Shown here: in pieces, positions 19,034-26,879 of the stretch | Numbering within the stretch: position 1 is the stretch's first letter | Layout of the letters: each line of letters begins with the position of its first letter | Assembly (NCBI RefSeq): GCF_003201475.1 | Contig: NZ_QJJK01000001.1 | Location: 446,501-510,500, forward strand | Origin: Chelatococcus asaccharovorans | GTDB taxonomy: Bacteria > Pseudomonadota > Alphaproteobacteria > Rhizobiales > Beijerinckiaceae | Direction of reading: 5' to 3' | DNA length: 64,000 nt | Made by a program: the position numbers and the translations under genes | Notes under the pieces: generated by a model | Told to the model about the DNA's origin: nothing | Databases searched by the model: none | Seen by the model: only the letters and a program-made list of their open reading frames with translations

Positions 19034-19723
19034 TCAATCGGTCCCCTCCCCCTCGGCGAAGCGGCGAAGGGCGCCCGGGTCGGTGATGGTGATGGAACGG
19101 TAAGTGTTACTCAGCCATCCGGCCTCGGCGAAGCGCCTGATGGCGGCGTTGACCTGCTTGCGCGAAGCATTGGCCATGACACCGAGCTCGCTCTGGGTGA
19201 GCGGGATCGGTGCCTGTCCGATCCAGGTCGTGCGCTGAAGCACCGAGGCGATCCGCCGGTCCGCCTGGGGCTTTTGTAGATCGTGGATCACCCGGAACAG
19301 GAACTCGACAGTCATCATCAGCATGAGCGCGACATGGTTCACCACCGCCGGATCGCGCGCCGCCATCTGGTCCATCGCATCGAGAGGAAGGTGCAGCATT
19401 GTCGTTTCGACGACGGCCCTGAGTTCGGCTTTTCGTGGCGTCCGCGTAAGAAAGCAGCCTTCTCCGGTCCAGTGCCCTGGGACCCCCAGAAGGATCAGGC
19501 GCGGCGTCGCATCGGCCGGAGCGAGGCTGACGCTGACGGTGCCCGCCACGAGCCCGTAAACCCCGCCCGGCGGATCACCGAGATGGAACACCGGCTCGCC
19601 TGGAGCGAGGTGCAGCACCATCGCGCGCCGCAGCACCTCGGTCCGGAACGCCTCCGGCACCAGTGGCAGCCAGCCGCGTTCGCTCATGACCTCATCTGCG
19701 TAAGCCTTGCTGACGCGCTCCAT
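19034..19723 (-). CDS. Crp/Fnr-family transcriptional regulator
   Basis: 229 residues from ATG 19723 (GAGG upstream); the frame is open further but runs into the divergent gene. An N-terminal cyclic-nucleotide-like beta-roll (residues about 25-130, GEPVFHLGDPPGGVYGLVAG) is followed by the dimer helix and a winged HTH (LTQSELGVMANASRKQVNAAIRRF, broken by the turn). Cysteines for an Fe-S cluster are absent from the N-terminus, so it is not FNR-like in oxygen sensing. A perfect palindrome, TTGTCCG-N4-CGGACAA, 18 bases upstream of its start, is the probable site for autoregulation and for control of the divergent DUF1254 genes. Confidence 0.88.
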   Translation of the reverse strand: MERVSKAYADEVMSERGWLPLVPEAFRTEVLRRAMVLHLAPGEPVFHLGDPPGGVYGLVAGTVSVSLAPADATPRLILLGVPGHWTGEGCFLTRTPRKAELRAVVETTMLHLPLDAMDQMAARDPAVVNHVALMLMMTVEFLFRVIHDLQKPQADRRIASVLQRTTWIGQAPIPLTQSELGVMANASRKQVNAAIRRFAEAGWLSNTYRSITITDPGALRRFAEGEGTD

Positions 19724-19740
19724 GAAAAAAAACCTCGGCT

Positions 19741-19758
19741 TTGTCCGATTCCGGACAA
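19741..19758. promoter_or_regulatory. Perfect 18-base palindrome TTGTCCG-ATTC-CGGACAA, likely Crp-family operator
   Basis: Two 7-base half-sites exactly inverted around four bases, the same layout as Crp/Fnr-family boxes but with different half-site bases. It sits between the divergent Crp-family gene (start 19723) and the first DUF1254 gene (start 19821). A similar half-site, TATCGGACAACG, occurs near 19013-19024 just beyond the end of the regulator gene. Confidence 0.65.
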
Positions 19759-19820
19759 ATATACTTTTCCAAGCGCTTAAACTAGCGGTTGCGGCGCGAC
19801 CTAGCCGGGAGACCATCGTC

Positions 19821-21257
19821 ATGACAAGCGCCTCCTCCATGAACAGACGCGCCCTCCTCGCATCGCTGGCGAGCATTGGTGCGGGAACGTCCCTGAGCCT
19901 GAGCGCGAGCCCTTCGGCCGCCCGGGCAACCGAAGCCGATACGCTGCGCGCGATCGCCAAGGAGGCGACGATCTGGGGCTTCCCGCTCGTCGACAATTAC
20001 CGCATCCAGTATTCCTATTTTGCGGATCGTGGCGGGCCCGAATTCAAGGCGCCCTGGAACGTGATCGCCAACACGGCGCGCGTCTACACGCCCGAAGACA
20101 AGGCCATCCAGACGCCGAACTCGGACACGCCCTATTCCTATATCGGCGCCGACCTGCGGACCGAGCCCCTGGTGATCACGGTCCCCGCCGTGGAGGCGGG
20201 GCGTTACTACTCGCTGCAATTCATCGATCAGTACACCTTCAACTTCGCCTATGTCGGCAGCCGCGCCACGGGCAACGGGGCCGGAAGCTTCCTGCTCGCT
20301 GGCCCACGCTGGAAGGGTCGCACGCCACCGGGCGTGAAGGGCGTGATCCGTTGCGAAACCGATTTCGCCTTCGTGCTCTACCGGACCCAGCTCTTCGCGC
20401 CGAGCGATATCGAGAAGGTCAAGGCGATCCAGGCGGGTTACGCGGTGCAGCCGCTCTCGCAGTTTCTCGGCAAGCCGGCACCGGCGGCCGCGCCCGCCAT
20501 CGACTTTCCGCGGCCGCTCTCGCCGGAGCAGCAGCGCAGCTCGGCCGAATTCTTCCCGATCCTGAACTTCGTCCTGCAATTCTGCCCGACACATGCTTCC
20601 GAGCGGGATTTGCGTCGGCGCTTCGCCCGCATCGGCGTCGGACCGGGCAAGGCCATGGATATCGCCAATCTTGAGCCCGAACGGCGCAAGGCGCTCGAGG
20701 ACGGGATGGCCGATGCCTGGAAGGCCTTCGCCGCCTTCAAGGCGGGCGAGCTCGACACCGGCAAGCGCACGGCAGCAGAGGGCTTCGGAACGCGGAGCTT
20801 CCTGAAGAACGACTACATGATCCGCATGGCCTCGGCCGCGCTCGGAATCTATGGCAATTCAAAGGAGGAGGCCCTCTACCCCTTCTATTACTCCGATTCC
20901 GCCGGCCAGCCGCTGAACGGCCAGGACGGGCGCTATACGCTGCGGTTCGATCCGAAGAATTCGTTCCCCGTCAACGCCTTCTGGTCGCTCACCGTCTACG
21001 CGCTGCCGCAGAGCCTGCTCTCCGCGAACGCGATCAATCGCTACCTCATCAACTCGCCGATGCTGCCGGCGCTGAAGCGCGATCCGGATGGGCTGGTGAC
21101 GCTCCATCTTCAGCACGAATCCCCGGGACCGGACCGTGAAGCGAACTGGCTGCCCGTCCCCGCCGGACCGTTCTGGACAACGCTGCGGCTCTACTGGCCC
21201 AAGCCCGAGGCGCTGGATCCCCGGTGGAAGCAGCCGCCGCTTGTTCGCGCCGCCTGA
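19821..21257 (+). CDS. Exported DUF1254/DUF1214 protein with Tat-like signal
   Basis: 478 residues from ATG 19821. The first ~45 residues look like a Tat/Sec export signal (MNRRALLASLASIGAGTSLS, ending near an ARATE cleavage site). The DUF1254 part (about 60-190) includes IWGFPLVDNYR and IQTPNSDTPYS; the DUF1214 part forms the C-terminus (GRYTLRFDPKNSFPVNAFWSLT). These proteins are widespread in soil and aquatic bacteria; a role in processing small molecules in the periplasm has been suggested but no reaction is established. It stands directly before a second DUF1254-type gene (16 bases apart) and downstream of the operator palindrome. Confidence 0.85.
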   Translation: MTSASSMNRRALLASLASIGAGTSLSLSASPSAARATEADTLRAIAKEATIWGFPLVDNYRIQYSYFADRGGPEFKAPWNVIANTARVYTPEDKAIQTPNSDTPYSYIGADLRTEPLVITVPAVEAGRYYSLQFIDQYTFNFAYVGSRATGNGAGSFLLAGPRWKGRTPPGVKGVIRCETDFAFVLYRTQLFAPSDIEKVKAIQAGYAVQPLSQFLGKPAPAAAPAIDFPRPLSPEQQRSSAEFFPILNFVLQFCPTHASERDLRRRFARIGVGPGKAMDIANLEPERRKALEDGMADAWKAFAAFKAGELDTGKRTAAEGFGTRSFLKNDYMIRMASAALGIYGNSKEEALYPFYYSDSAGQPLNGQDGRYTLRFDPKNSFPVNAFWSLTVYALPQSLLSANAINRYLINSPMLPALKRDPDGLVTLHLQHESPGPDREANWLPVPAGPFWTTLRLYWPKPEALDPRWKQPPLVRAA

Positions 21258-21273
21258 CAGAAAGGAAGCGATC

Positions 21274-22323
21274 ATGAGAAAGACGTTCGCACTGGCGGCA
21301 GCCGCCGTGATCTCCGCAAGCTGGCCCGCTCAGGCGCAGATGCCCACGGCAAATCCGGCGCCTAACTCCAAGCCAGTGCCCGTCAATGTCGAGAATTTCG
21401 CGCGGGCCGAGTCGGATCTCTATTTCGCCGGCATCGTCAAGAATGGCGGCTTCGGCACGTTCGACCACACGCGGGAGCCGGCACCGCTCGACAAGCAGAC
21501 CGTCATCCGTCTCAACCGCGACACCCTTTACTCGTCCGCAGTGTTCGACCTCGATGCCGGGCCGGTCACGATTACGATCCCAGATGCCGGTCAGCGCTTC
21601 ATGTCCATGCAGGTGATCAACGAGGACCATTACACCCCCCAGGTCGCCTACAAGCCGGGACCCTATACCCTGACGCGCGAGACCATCGGCACGCGCTATG
21701 TCGCGGTGGCGTTCCGGACGTTGGCCGATCCGGCCGACAAGAAGGACATGGCGCAGGCCCATGCGGTGCAGGACGCGATCAAGGTCGAGCAGCCGGGAGG
21801 ACCGGGCACGTTCGAGGTGCCGGCGTGGGATCAGGCCAGCCAGAAGAAGATCCGCGACCTCTTGATCGTTCTGTCCGACACCCTGCCCGACAAGAACCGG
21901 ATGTTCGGAACGCGTGCGGAGGTCGATCCGGTCCGCTTCCTGCTCGGCACCGCCTCGGCCTGGGGCGGCAACCCCGACAAGGAGGCCGTCTATCTCAATG
22001 TGTTCCCCGAGAAAAACGACGGCAAGACCGTCTATGGTCTGAAGGTGCCGGCGGGCGTGCCGGTCGACGGCTTCTGGTCCGTGACCGTCTACAACGCCGA
22101 AGGCTTCTTCACCCCGAATGCTTTCAACGCCTATTCGCTCAACAACATTACCGCGAAAAAGAGTGCCGACGGCAGCGTCGACATCCGGTTCGGCGGCTGC
22201 GACGGCACGATCCCGAACTGCCTGCCGGTCACGGCCGGCTGGAACTACATGATCCGGCTCTATCGCCCCCACGCGGACATCCTGAACGGCACCTGGACTT
22301 TCCCCGCCGCCGTCGCGAGATAG
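21274..22323 (+). CDS. Exported DUF1254/DUF1214 protein, second copy
   Basis: 349 residues from ATG 21274, preceded by AAAGGAAG. A Sec signal peptide (MRKTFALAAAAVISASWPAQAQ, cut after AQA) is followed by a shorter version of the same two-domain plan: VIRLNRDTLYSSAVFDLDAG in the first part and GFWSVTVYNAEGFF in the last. It lacks the large middle insertion of the upstream protein. The pair is probably one transcription unit under the Crp-family regulator. Each could be a subunit of a hetero-oligomer; that is speculation. Confidence 0.83.
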   Translation: MRKTFALAAAAVISASWPAQAQMPTANPAPNSKPVPVNVENFARAESDLYFAGIVKNGGFGTFDHTREPAPLDKQTVIRLNRDTLYSSAVFDLDAGPVTITIPDAGQRFMSMQVINEDHYTPQVAYKPGPYTLTRETIGTRYVAVAFRTLADPADKKDMAQAHAVQDAIKVEQPGGPGTFEVPAWDQASQKKIRDLLIVLSDTLPDKNRMFGTRAEVDPVRFLLGTASAWGGNPDKEAVYLNVFPEKNDGKTVYGLKVPAGVPVDGFWSVTVYNAEGFFTPNAFNAYSLNNITAKKSADGSVDIRFGGCDGTIPNCLPVTAGWNYMIRLYRPHADILNGTWTFPAAVAR

Positions 22324-22545
22324 GCCGTGCTCCGGTCGAGACTATACCGGCCGCGGGAGCGCCGAGGCCGTCGTTCGCATGCCGTCCGATGCGCGTGACG
22401 GCCTGGTCGGACGCCCTCCCACGTCCGGAACGGTATTCGGAGCTGGGACGCGATCACCGGGGCGCAGAGGGCCGTTTTGATTTGCAACGGTTGCGGACAT
22501 CACGTCCTCCTATTTCCGGTGTCGCGGCGGGTTGCCGTGCGTGGC

Positions 22546-23250
22546 TCATTGCGAGTGCGGGTACTCGTCATGAAGACGAACCCAACTCATGATGCCGGCG
22601 GTCTCGTTGCGGCCCTTAGGCGTGAGGTCGAGCCAGTTGAAGGCGCCCATCAGCAGTTCGGTGCCGCGGTGATAGGTCGAGTAGGTGTGGAAGATCTCAT
22701 TCCCATCTTTGACGAAGACGCTGACGCCGAACATGTCCGAGGACTTCTGGATCCTGGTCTTGTCGTAGTTGTAGAGCGCGCGGCCGGCGGCGCGATCTGC
22801 CTCGGTGAAGGACACGCCGAAGTCGTAGCTGAAGTCGCCGTCTCCAGACGAAACCCAGGGAAACGTCCAGCCCATGCGGGCTTTCACCTGCTCGATCCGC
22901 ACGATCGGCGCGCGTGAAACGGCTGCGAAGGCGAGGTCGGCCTGCTCGAAATGCTGCCGCGCGGCGTCGACGTGATCCATCGTATAGGAACAACCAGGGC
23001 AGAGATGATCCGAGCCCGGCGTCAGCATGAAGTGATAGATGGCGAGCTGGCTGCGATCGCCGAACAGGTCGAGCAAGCTGCACTTCCCGTCGGAGCCGTC
23101 GAAGACATAGCCCTTCTCGACCCTGACCCAGGGCATCTGCCGGCGTTCGGCGCGCAAGGCGTCGAGGGCGTGAGTTATCTCGAGTTCCTTGGCCAGAAGC
23201 GCCTTGCGCGCGGTGAGCCAGTCTCCGCGTGAAACGATGGTTGGATGCAT
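22546..23250 (-). CDS. DUF899 thioredoxin-fold protein
   Basis: 234 residues from ATG 23250 (AGGAGACTG just upstream). The motif PGSDHLCPGCSYTMDH near 80-95 holds a Cys-x-x-Cys (CPGC), and WVRVEKGYVFDG lies near 40; both are typical of DUF899, a thioredoxin-like family often annotated as a predicted dithiol-disulfide oxidoreductase. It is the second gene of a pair starting at 23543, and both face the HTH regulator at 23651. A DUF899 protein controlled by a divergent HTH regulator is a common arrangement in Rhizobiales. Confidence 0.88.
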   Translation of the reverse strand: MHPTIVSRGDWLTARKALLAKELEITHALDALRAERRQMPWVRVEKGYVFDGSDGKCSLLDLFGDRSQLAIYHFMLTPGSDHLCPGCSYTMDHVDAARQHFEQADLAFAAVSRAPIVRIEQVKARMGWTFPWVSSGDGDFSYDFGVSFTEADRAAGRALYNYDKTRIQKSSDMFGVSVFVKDGNEIFHTYSTYHRGTELLMGAFNWLDLTPKGRNETAGIMSWVRLHDEYPHSQ

Positions 23251-23252
23251 GG

Positions 23253-23543
23253 TCAGTCTCCTCGGTTCTGGGATGGTGATTGCGTGCGGTGTCGCGGGAG
23301 GGCGGGCGCGAGCTTCAGCCAGGGCGACAGGTGGAAAAAGCTCATCAGCAGGTACATGAAGGCCATGTTGCTGACGGGCAGAATGCTGGGACCCGACACG
23401 CACAGCATGCTTTGCGTGTCATTGGTCGAGACCCAGGCCATCAATGCGAAGGTTGGCGAAGCTGCAAGACCGAGCCAACTCGCAGCATGGCGAGACTGCT
23501 GGGTACCGGGGGAGCGCTTTTCTGCTACTATGGATGTCGTCAT
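23253..23543 (-). CDS. Small membrane protein next to the DUF899 gene
   Basis: 96 residues from ATG 23543; the open frame is longer but the upstream part has no family-like sequence and would approach the divergent regulator. Two hydrophobic stretches, WLGLAASPTFALMAWVS (about 24-40) and LPVSNMAFMYLLMSFFHLSPWL (about 54-75, with internal polar break), give a likely two-pass protein. Similar short proteins with FALMA and MYLLMSxFH motifs occur beside DUF899 genes in related bacteria, as I recall. It ends 2 bases before the DUF899 start, so the two are cotranslated. Confidence 0.65.
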   Translation of the reverse strand: MTTSIVAEKRSPGTQQSRHAASWLGLAASPTFALMAWVSTNDTQSMLCVSGPSILPVSNMAFMYLLMSFFHLSPWLKLAPALPRHRTQSPSQNRGD

Positions 23544-23650
23544 TGTCGAACTTCCAGTTAAGCTTTGCCAATACTTTCCGGCGCTAGACACAGGAGAGAT
23601 GTACGGCCAGAGGCCTTGAAAGCGTGAGTAACAAGTGTGACGGGATTCGA

Positions 23651-24871
23651 ATGGACGCTCTGATTTCTGCCGCAGCGAACGCGCTCGCTGCGGGCGATCC
23701 GCTTGCGGCACTCAAGCGCGTCTCCCTGCGCGACGACGCGCCGGCGCTTGCCTTGCGCGGCATCGCCATGGCGCAACTCGGCGACCTTGCGCGCGCAAGA
23801 GAGCTGCTGGGAAACGCGGCGCGGTCATTTGGCGCCGAGGAGCCTGTCGCCCGCGCACGTTGCCACGTTGCCGAAGCCGAAATCGCCCTGGTCTCGCGCG
23901 ACCTCGGCCGCCCCATGCAGGGGCTCCGCGCCGCACGAGCCACGCTGGAGACTTTCGGAGACCTCACGAACGCCGCGCATGCCGGCTATCTCGACGCACG
24001 GCGCTTGCTATTGATCGGCCGGCTCGACGAGGCTGAGCGGATCCTCGGTGACGTCAATGTGGATGCCTTGCCCGCCACATCACGTGCGGGATACGCATTG
24101 GTGGTCGCAGGCATCGCCATGCGCCGCATATGCGCGAAGCCGGCGCGCGACGCGCTCGAACGGGCCAGGGCTGCGGCCGTCAGCGTCGGGAATGCTGCGT
24201 TGACGGTCGAGGTCGAGCGAGCCGTGCAGGCGTTTCAAGCGCCCGCCGCTCGGTTGATTGCGCGCGGTGGGGAACGGCTTCTTCAGCTCAATGAGATCGA
24301 AGCGTTGATCGCATCGGATGCGCTCGTCATCGACGCGTGCCGGAACGTCACGCGCGCCAGGACAGCCGTCGTTTCTCTGGCCAGTCGTCCTGTCCTGTTC
24401 GCGCTCGCGCGCTTGCTCGGTGAGACCTGGCCGGAGGATGCCTCGCGGGAGGAGCTTCTCCTCCGCGCCTTTCGCGCGCGGGAGGCCGATGAATCACATC
24501 GTACGCGACTGCGGGTCGAGATCGGGCGCTTGCGTGAGGCGATCAGACCCATAGCGGAGATACACGCCACCGAACGGGGTTTCATATTGGAACGCCATGA
24601 GGCTGGCACGGTCGCAGTGCTTGCCCCGCCTGTCGAAGAGGAGCATGGCGAAGTGCTGGCGCTGCTTGCTGACGGCGAGGCCTGGTCGAGTTCCGCGCTG
24701 GCGCTGGCGCTCGATGTCAGTCCGCGTACGGTGCAGCGGGCGCTCGACATCCTTGCGAACAATGGCAAGGCGGAATGGTTCGGCCACGGCCGGGCACGGC
24801 GCTGGATCGCTACGTGCGTTCCGGGCTTCCCGACGAGCTTGTTACTCCCTGCCGTCGGCGTTGTCGGCTAG
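23651..24871 (+). CDS. HTH regulator with tetratricopeptide-like N-terminal region
   Basis: 406 residues from ATG 23651; a GTG nine codons earlier (23624) is an alternative. Residues 1-200 are Ala/Leu/Arg helical repeats (LALRGIAMAQLGDLARARELLG is TPR-like). Residues about 270-320 resemble the OmpR-type DNA-binding wing found in BTAD-like regulators (RLRVEIGRLREAIRPIAEI). The end holds a second small HTH (SSALALALDVSPRTVQRALD). It is divergent from the DUF899 pair and probably controls it. The half copy of the interspersed repeat begins one base after its stop. Confidence 0.72.
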   Translation: MDALISAAANALAAGDPLAALKRVSLRDDAPALALRGIAMAQLGDLARARELLGNAARSFGAEEPVARARCHVAEAEIALVSRDLGRPMQGLRAARATLETFGDLTNAAHAGYLDARRLLLIGRLDEAERILGDVNVDALPATSRAGYALVVAGIAMRRICAKPARDALERARAAAVSVGNAALTVEVERAVQAFQAPAARLIARGGERLLQLNEIEALIASDALVIDACRNVTRARTAVVSLASRPVLFALARLLGETWPEDASREELLLRAFRAREADESHRTRLRVEIGRLREAIRPIAEIHATERGFILERHEAGTVAVLAPPVEEEHGEVLALLADGEAWSSSALALALDVSPRTVQRALDILANNGKAEWFGHGRARRWIATCVPGFPTSLLLPAVGVVG

Positions 24872-24897
24872 GCAAGTCCGTCTGTTGCGGACTTGCT
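24872..24897 (+). repeat. Interspersed repeat, half copy (short palindrome only)
   Basis: GCAAGTCCG-tctgt-TGCGGACTTGC, the short hairpin of the ~106-base repeat, with one loop difference from copy 1. It begins right after the HTH regulator stop and faces the minus-strand binding-protein gene (end 24993). It could end transcription from either side. Confidence 0.75.
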
Positions 24898-24992
24898 CCG
24901 GTGACACCAAAGAATGAGCCTCCGGCACGCGCCTGCCCCACCACGGCGCGGGCCCTGCCGCCCGCGCCTCAGCTCAACCGCAGTCGGTTTGC

Positions 24993-26690
24993 TCACTTGG
25001 CGCGCGACCAGTTTGCCACGTCCCACAGCTCGCTGTCCCACGGGTTCATCGACACCGCGCTGAGCGACTTGGCCGCGCCCGAGATATTGCCGCGATGCAC
25101 CAGCGGGATGACGGTGTAGGACTGCACCAGCCTGTCGTTCATCTTGCGCGCGAGGTCGGCGCGCGCCGGGATCCCGTCGGTCTTGCGCAGGGTCTGCGAC
25201 AAGGCCTCGTAATCCTGCGCGCAGTAGCGCGGCATGTTGCTGCCTTGCCATTGCGTGGCCGGCGACGGGATCGCCGCACAGGTCCACTTGTTCAGGTAGG
25301 ATTCCTGGTCGAGGCCCTTCGAGTTGTCGGTGTACATCTCGATATCGGCGTAGAATTTCTGCCGCGTGTCGGGGTTGCCGGCATCGCCGCCGAAGAAGAC
25401 CGAGCCGCTGACATTACGAAGATCGACGCTGACGCCAAGCGCCTTCCAGTATTCCTTCAGCATGGCCTGGGTATCCTGCCGAACCCCGCTGGTCGAGGTG
25501 AGGAAGGACAGTTTCAGCTTCTGCCCGTCCTTTTCGCGGATACCGTCGGCGCCGGGCTTCCATCCGGCCTCGTCCAGCAAAGCCTTGGCCGCCGCGACAT
25601 CAGGCTTCAGGCAGCCGTCATTGGCCGTCGAGACGTATTGCGCCGGTGCCGGCACGACATTGCAGGTCGGCTTGCCCTGATCGCCGTAGAGAGCCTCCGC
25701 GATCTCGGCGCGATCGATGGCAAGGGACAGCGCCTTGCGCACGCGGATGTCGCTCAGGATCTTGTTCGGGCCGCCTGCCACGGTCGAGCGCTTGTCGCCC
25801 AGCTCAGATCCCGGATCGGTCAGGTTCAGGAACAAGTATTCGACCATCGAGCCGAAGGCCGTCACGGGCCGGGCCTTGCCCGACGAAGCGAGCTTCGCCA
25901 TGACATCGGGCGCGAGCTGCAGGTTCCACGCGTAATCCGTCTCGCCCGTCTCGAAGACAGCCCGCGCGGCGGACATCGCATCGCCGCCGCCCTTGATCGT
26001 GACGCCTGAGAAATGCGGCTTGCCGGCTTCGCGGTAGAGCGGATTCATCGCATAGACGACGACGTCGTTCGGCTTGAAATCCTTGACCGTGTAGGGGCCG
26101 GTCCCGATCGGCGCGAAATTCTGCGCGGTGCAGGAGGCGATCTTGGCGCCCATGCACGCCTTGAACTGCGCTTCCTGCAGGATGGGCGTGGTCGAGCTGA
26201 CGAAGGGCACATAGGGATAGGGCGTCGGCTGCGCAAACTTTATCTCGACCGTCAGGTCGTCCTTGGCCACGATATCCTTGATGCCGTCGAAGGCATTCGA
26301 CGCCGCGCAGCCCGCGCCCGGGGCCGTGCAGTAGGTCCAGGTGAAGACCACGTCCTTCGCGGTGAAGGCGCCGCCATCCGACCATTTGACGCCGGGCCGC
26401 AGCTTCCAGGTGATCATCGTCGTGTCGGCCGAGATGCCGCCGTTCTCCTTCGTCGGAATCTCGGCCGCCAGCAGCGGCACCAGCTTGCCCTCAGGATCGA
26501 ACCGGGCCAGGGGCTCGACCACCAGTGCCGCCGCATCGACCTCCTTGCCGATCCCCGACAGATAAGGGTTCAGCGTCGAAGCGGCCTGCCAGTACAGGAT
26601 TTTCAGATCTCCATCCGAACCGCGCTCGGCATGCGCAGCAAAAGGCAGCAGCGCAAGCGCGGCCGCGGTCAGGAACTTGGCCATGCTCAT
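24993..26690 (-). CDS. Peptide/nickel-type ABC transporter substrate-binding protein
   Basis: 565 residues from ATG 26690 with AGGAGA about 7 bases upstream; longer open frames here are not supported. A Sec signal peptide (MSMAKFLTAAALALLPFAAHA) is followed by the SBP family 5 fold, with WKLRPGVKWSDGGAFTAKDV (broken at the turn) near 95-115 and KALSLAIDRAEI near 330. It binds oligopeptides or similar ligands in the periplasm for the permeases at 29957-31865 and the ATPase at 32174. It is divergent from the rpiR-type gene, and AT-rich motifs lie between them. Confidence 0.9.
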   Translation of the reverse strand: MSMAKFLTAAALALLPFAAHAERGSDGDLKILYWQAASTLNPYLSGIGKEVDAAALVVEPLARFDPEGKLVPLLAAEIPTKENGGISADTTMITWKLRPGVKWSDGGAFTAKDVVFTWTYCTAPGAGCAASNAFDGIKDIVAKDDLTVEIKFAQPTPYPYVPFVSSTTPILQEAQFKACMGAKIASCTAQNFAPIGTGPYTVKDFKPNDVVVYAMNPLYREAGKPHFSGVTIKGGGDAMSAARAVFETGETDYAWNLQLAPDVMAKLASSGKARPVTAFGSMVEYLFLNLTDPGSELGDKRSTVAGGPNKILSDIRVRKALSLAIDRAEIAEALYGDQGKPTCNVVPAPAQYVSTANDGCLKPDVAAAKALLDEAGWKPGADGIREKDGQKLKLSFLTSTSGVRQDTQAMLKEYWKALGVSVDLRNVSGSVFFGGDAGNPDTRQKFYADIEMYTDNSKGLDQESYLNKWTCAAIPSPATQWQGSNMPRYCAQDYEALSQTLRKTDGIPARADLARKMNDRLVQSYTVIPLVHRGNISGAAKSLSAVSMNPWDSELWDVANWSRAK

Positions 26691-26816
26691 TCCATCTTCT
26701 CCTGTGGCTGGCCCCGGATCTCTGACCTGGGCTGACGGGCTGATTAAAGTTGTGGGCGGGTGACAGCGAATGACACTTGTGGGCGGGGGACAGCCGCTGC
26801 CACCTGGACGCGCATT

Positions 26817-26875
26817 GATTATTGTAACATACTGTGCAAAATGCCCGAACTGAGTCAATATGTAATAAAGAATAC
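26817..26875. promoter_or_regulatory. Candidate RpiR-type operator pair at the first divergent promoter
   Basis: TATGTAATAAAGAATAC (within 26859-26875) and, inverted, GTATGTTACAATAAT (the complement of 26818-26832) share a TATGTWAYAA core. They lie just before the rpiR-type gene and about 130-185 bases upstream of the binding-protein gene. Almost the same sequence, GTCAATATGTAACAAATAAT, recurs at 32006-32025 before the permease and ATPase genes. Confidence 0.5.
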
Positions 26876-26879
26876 AGGA

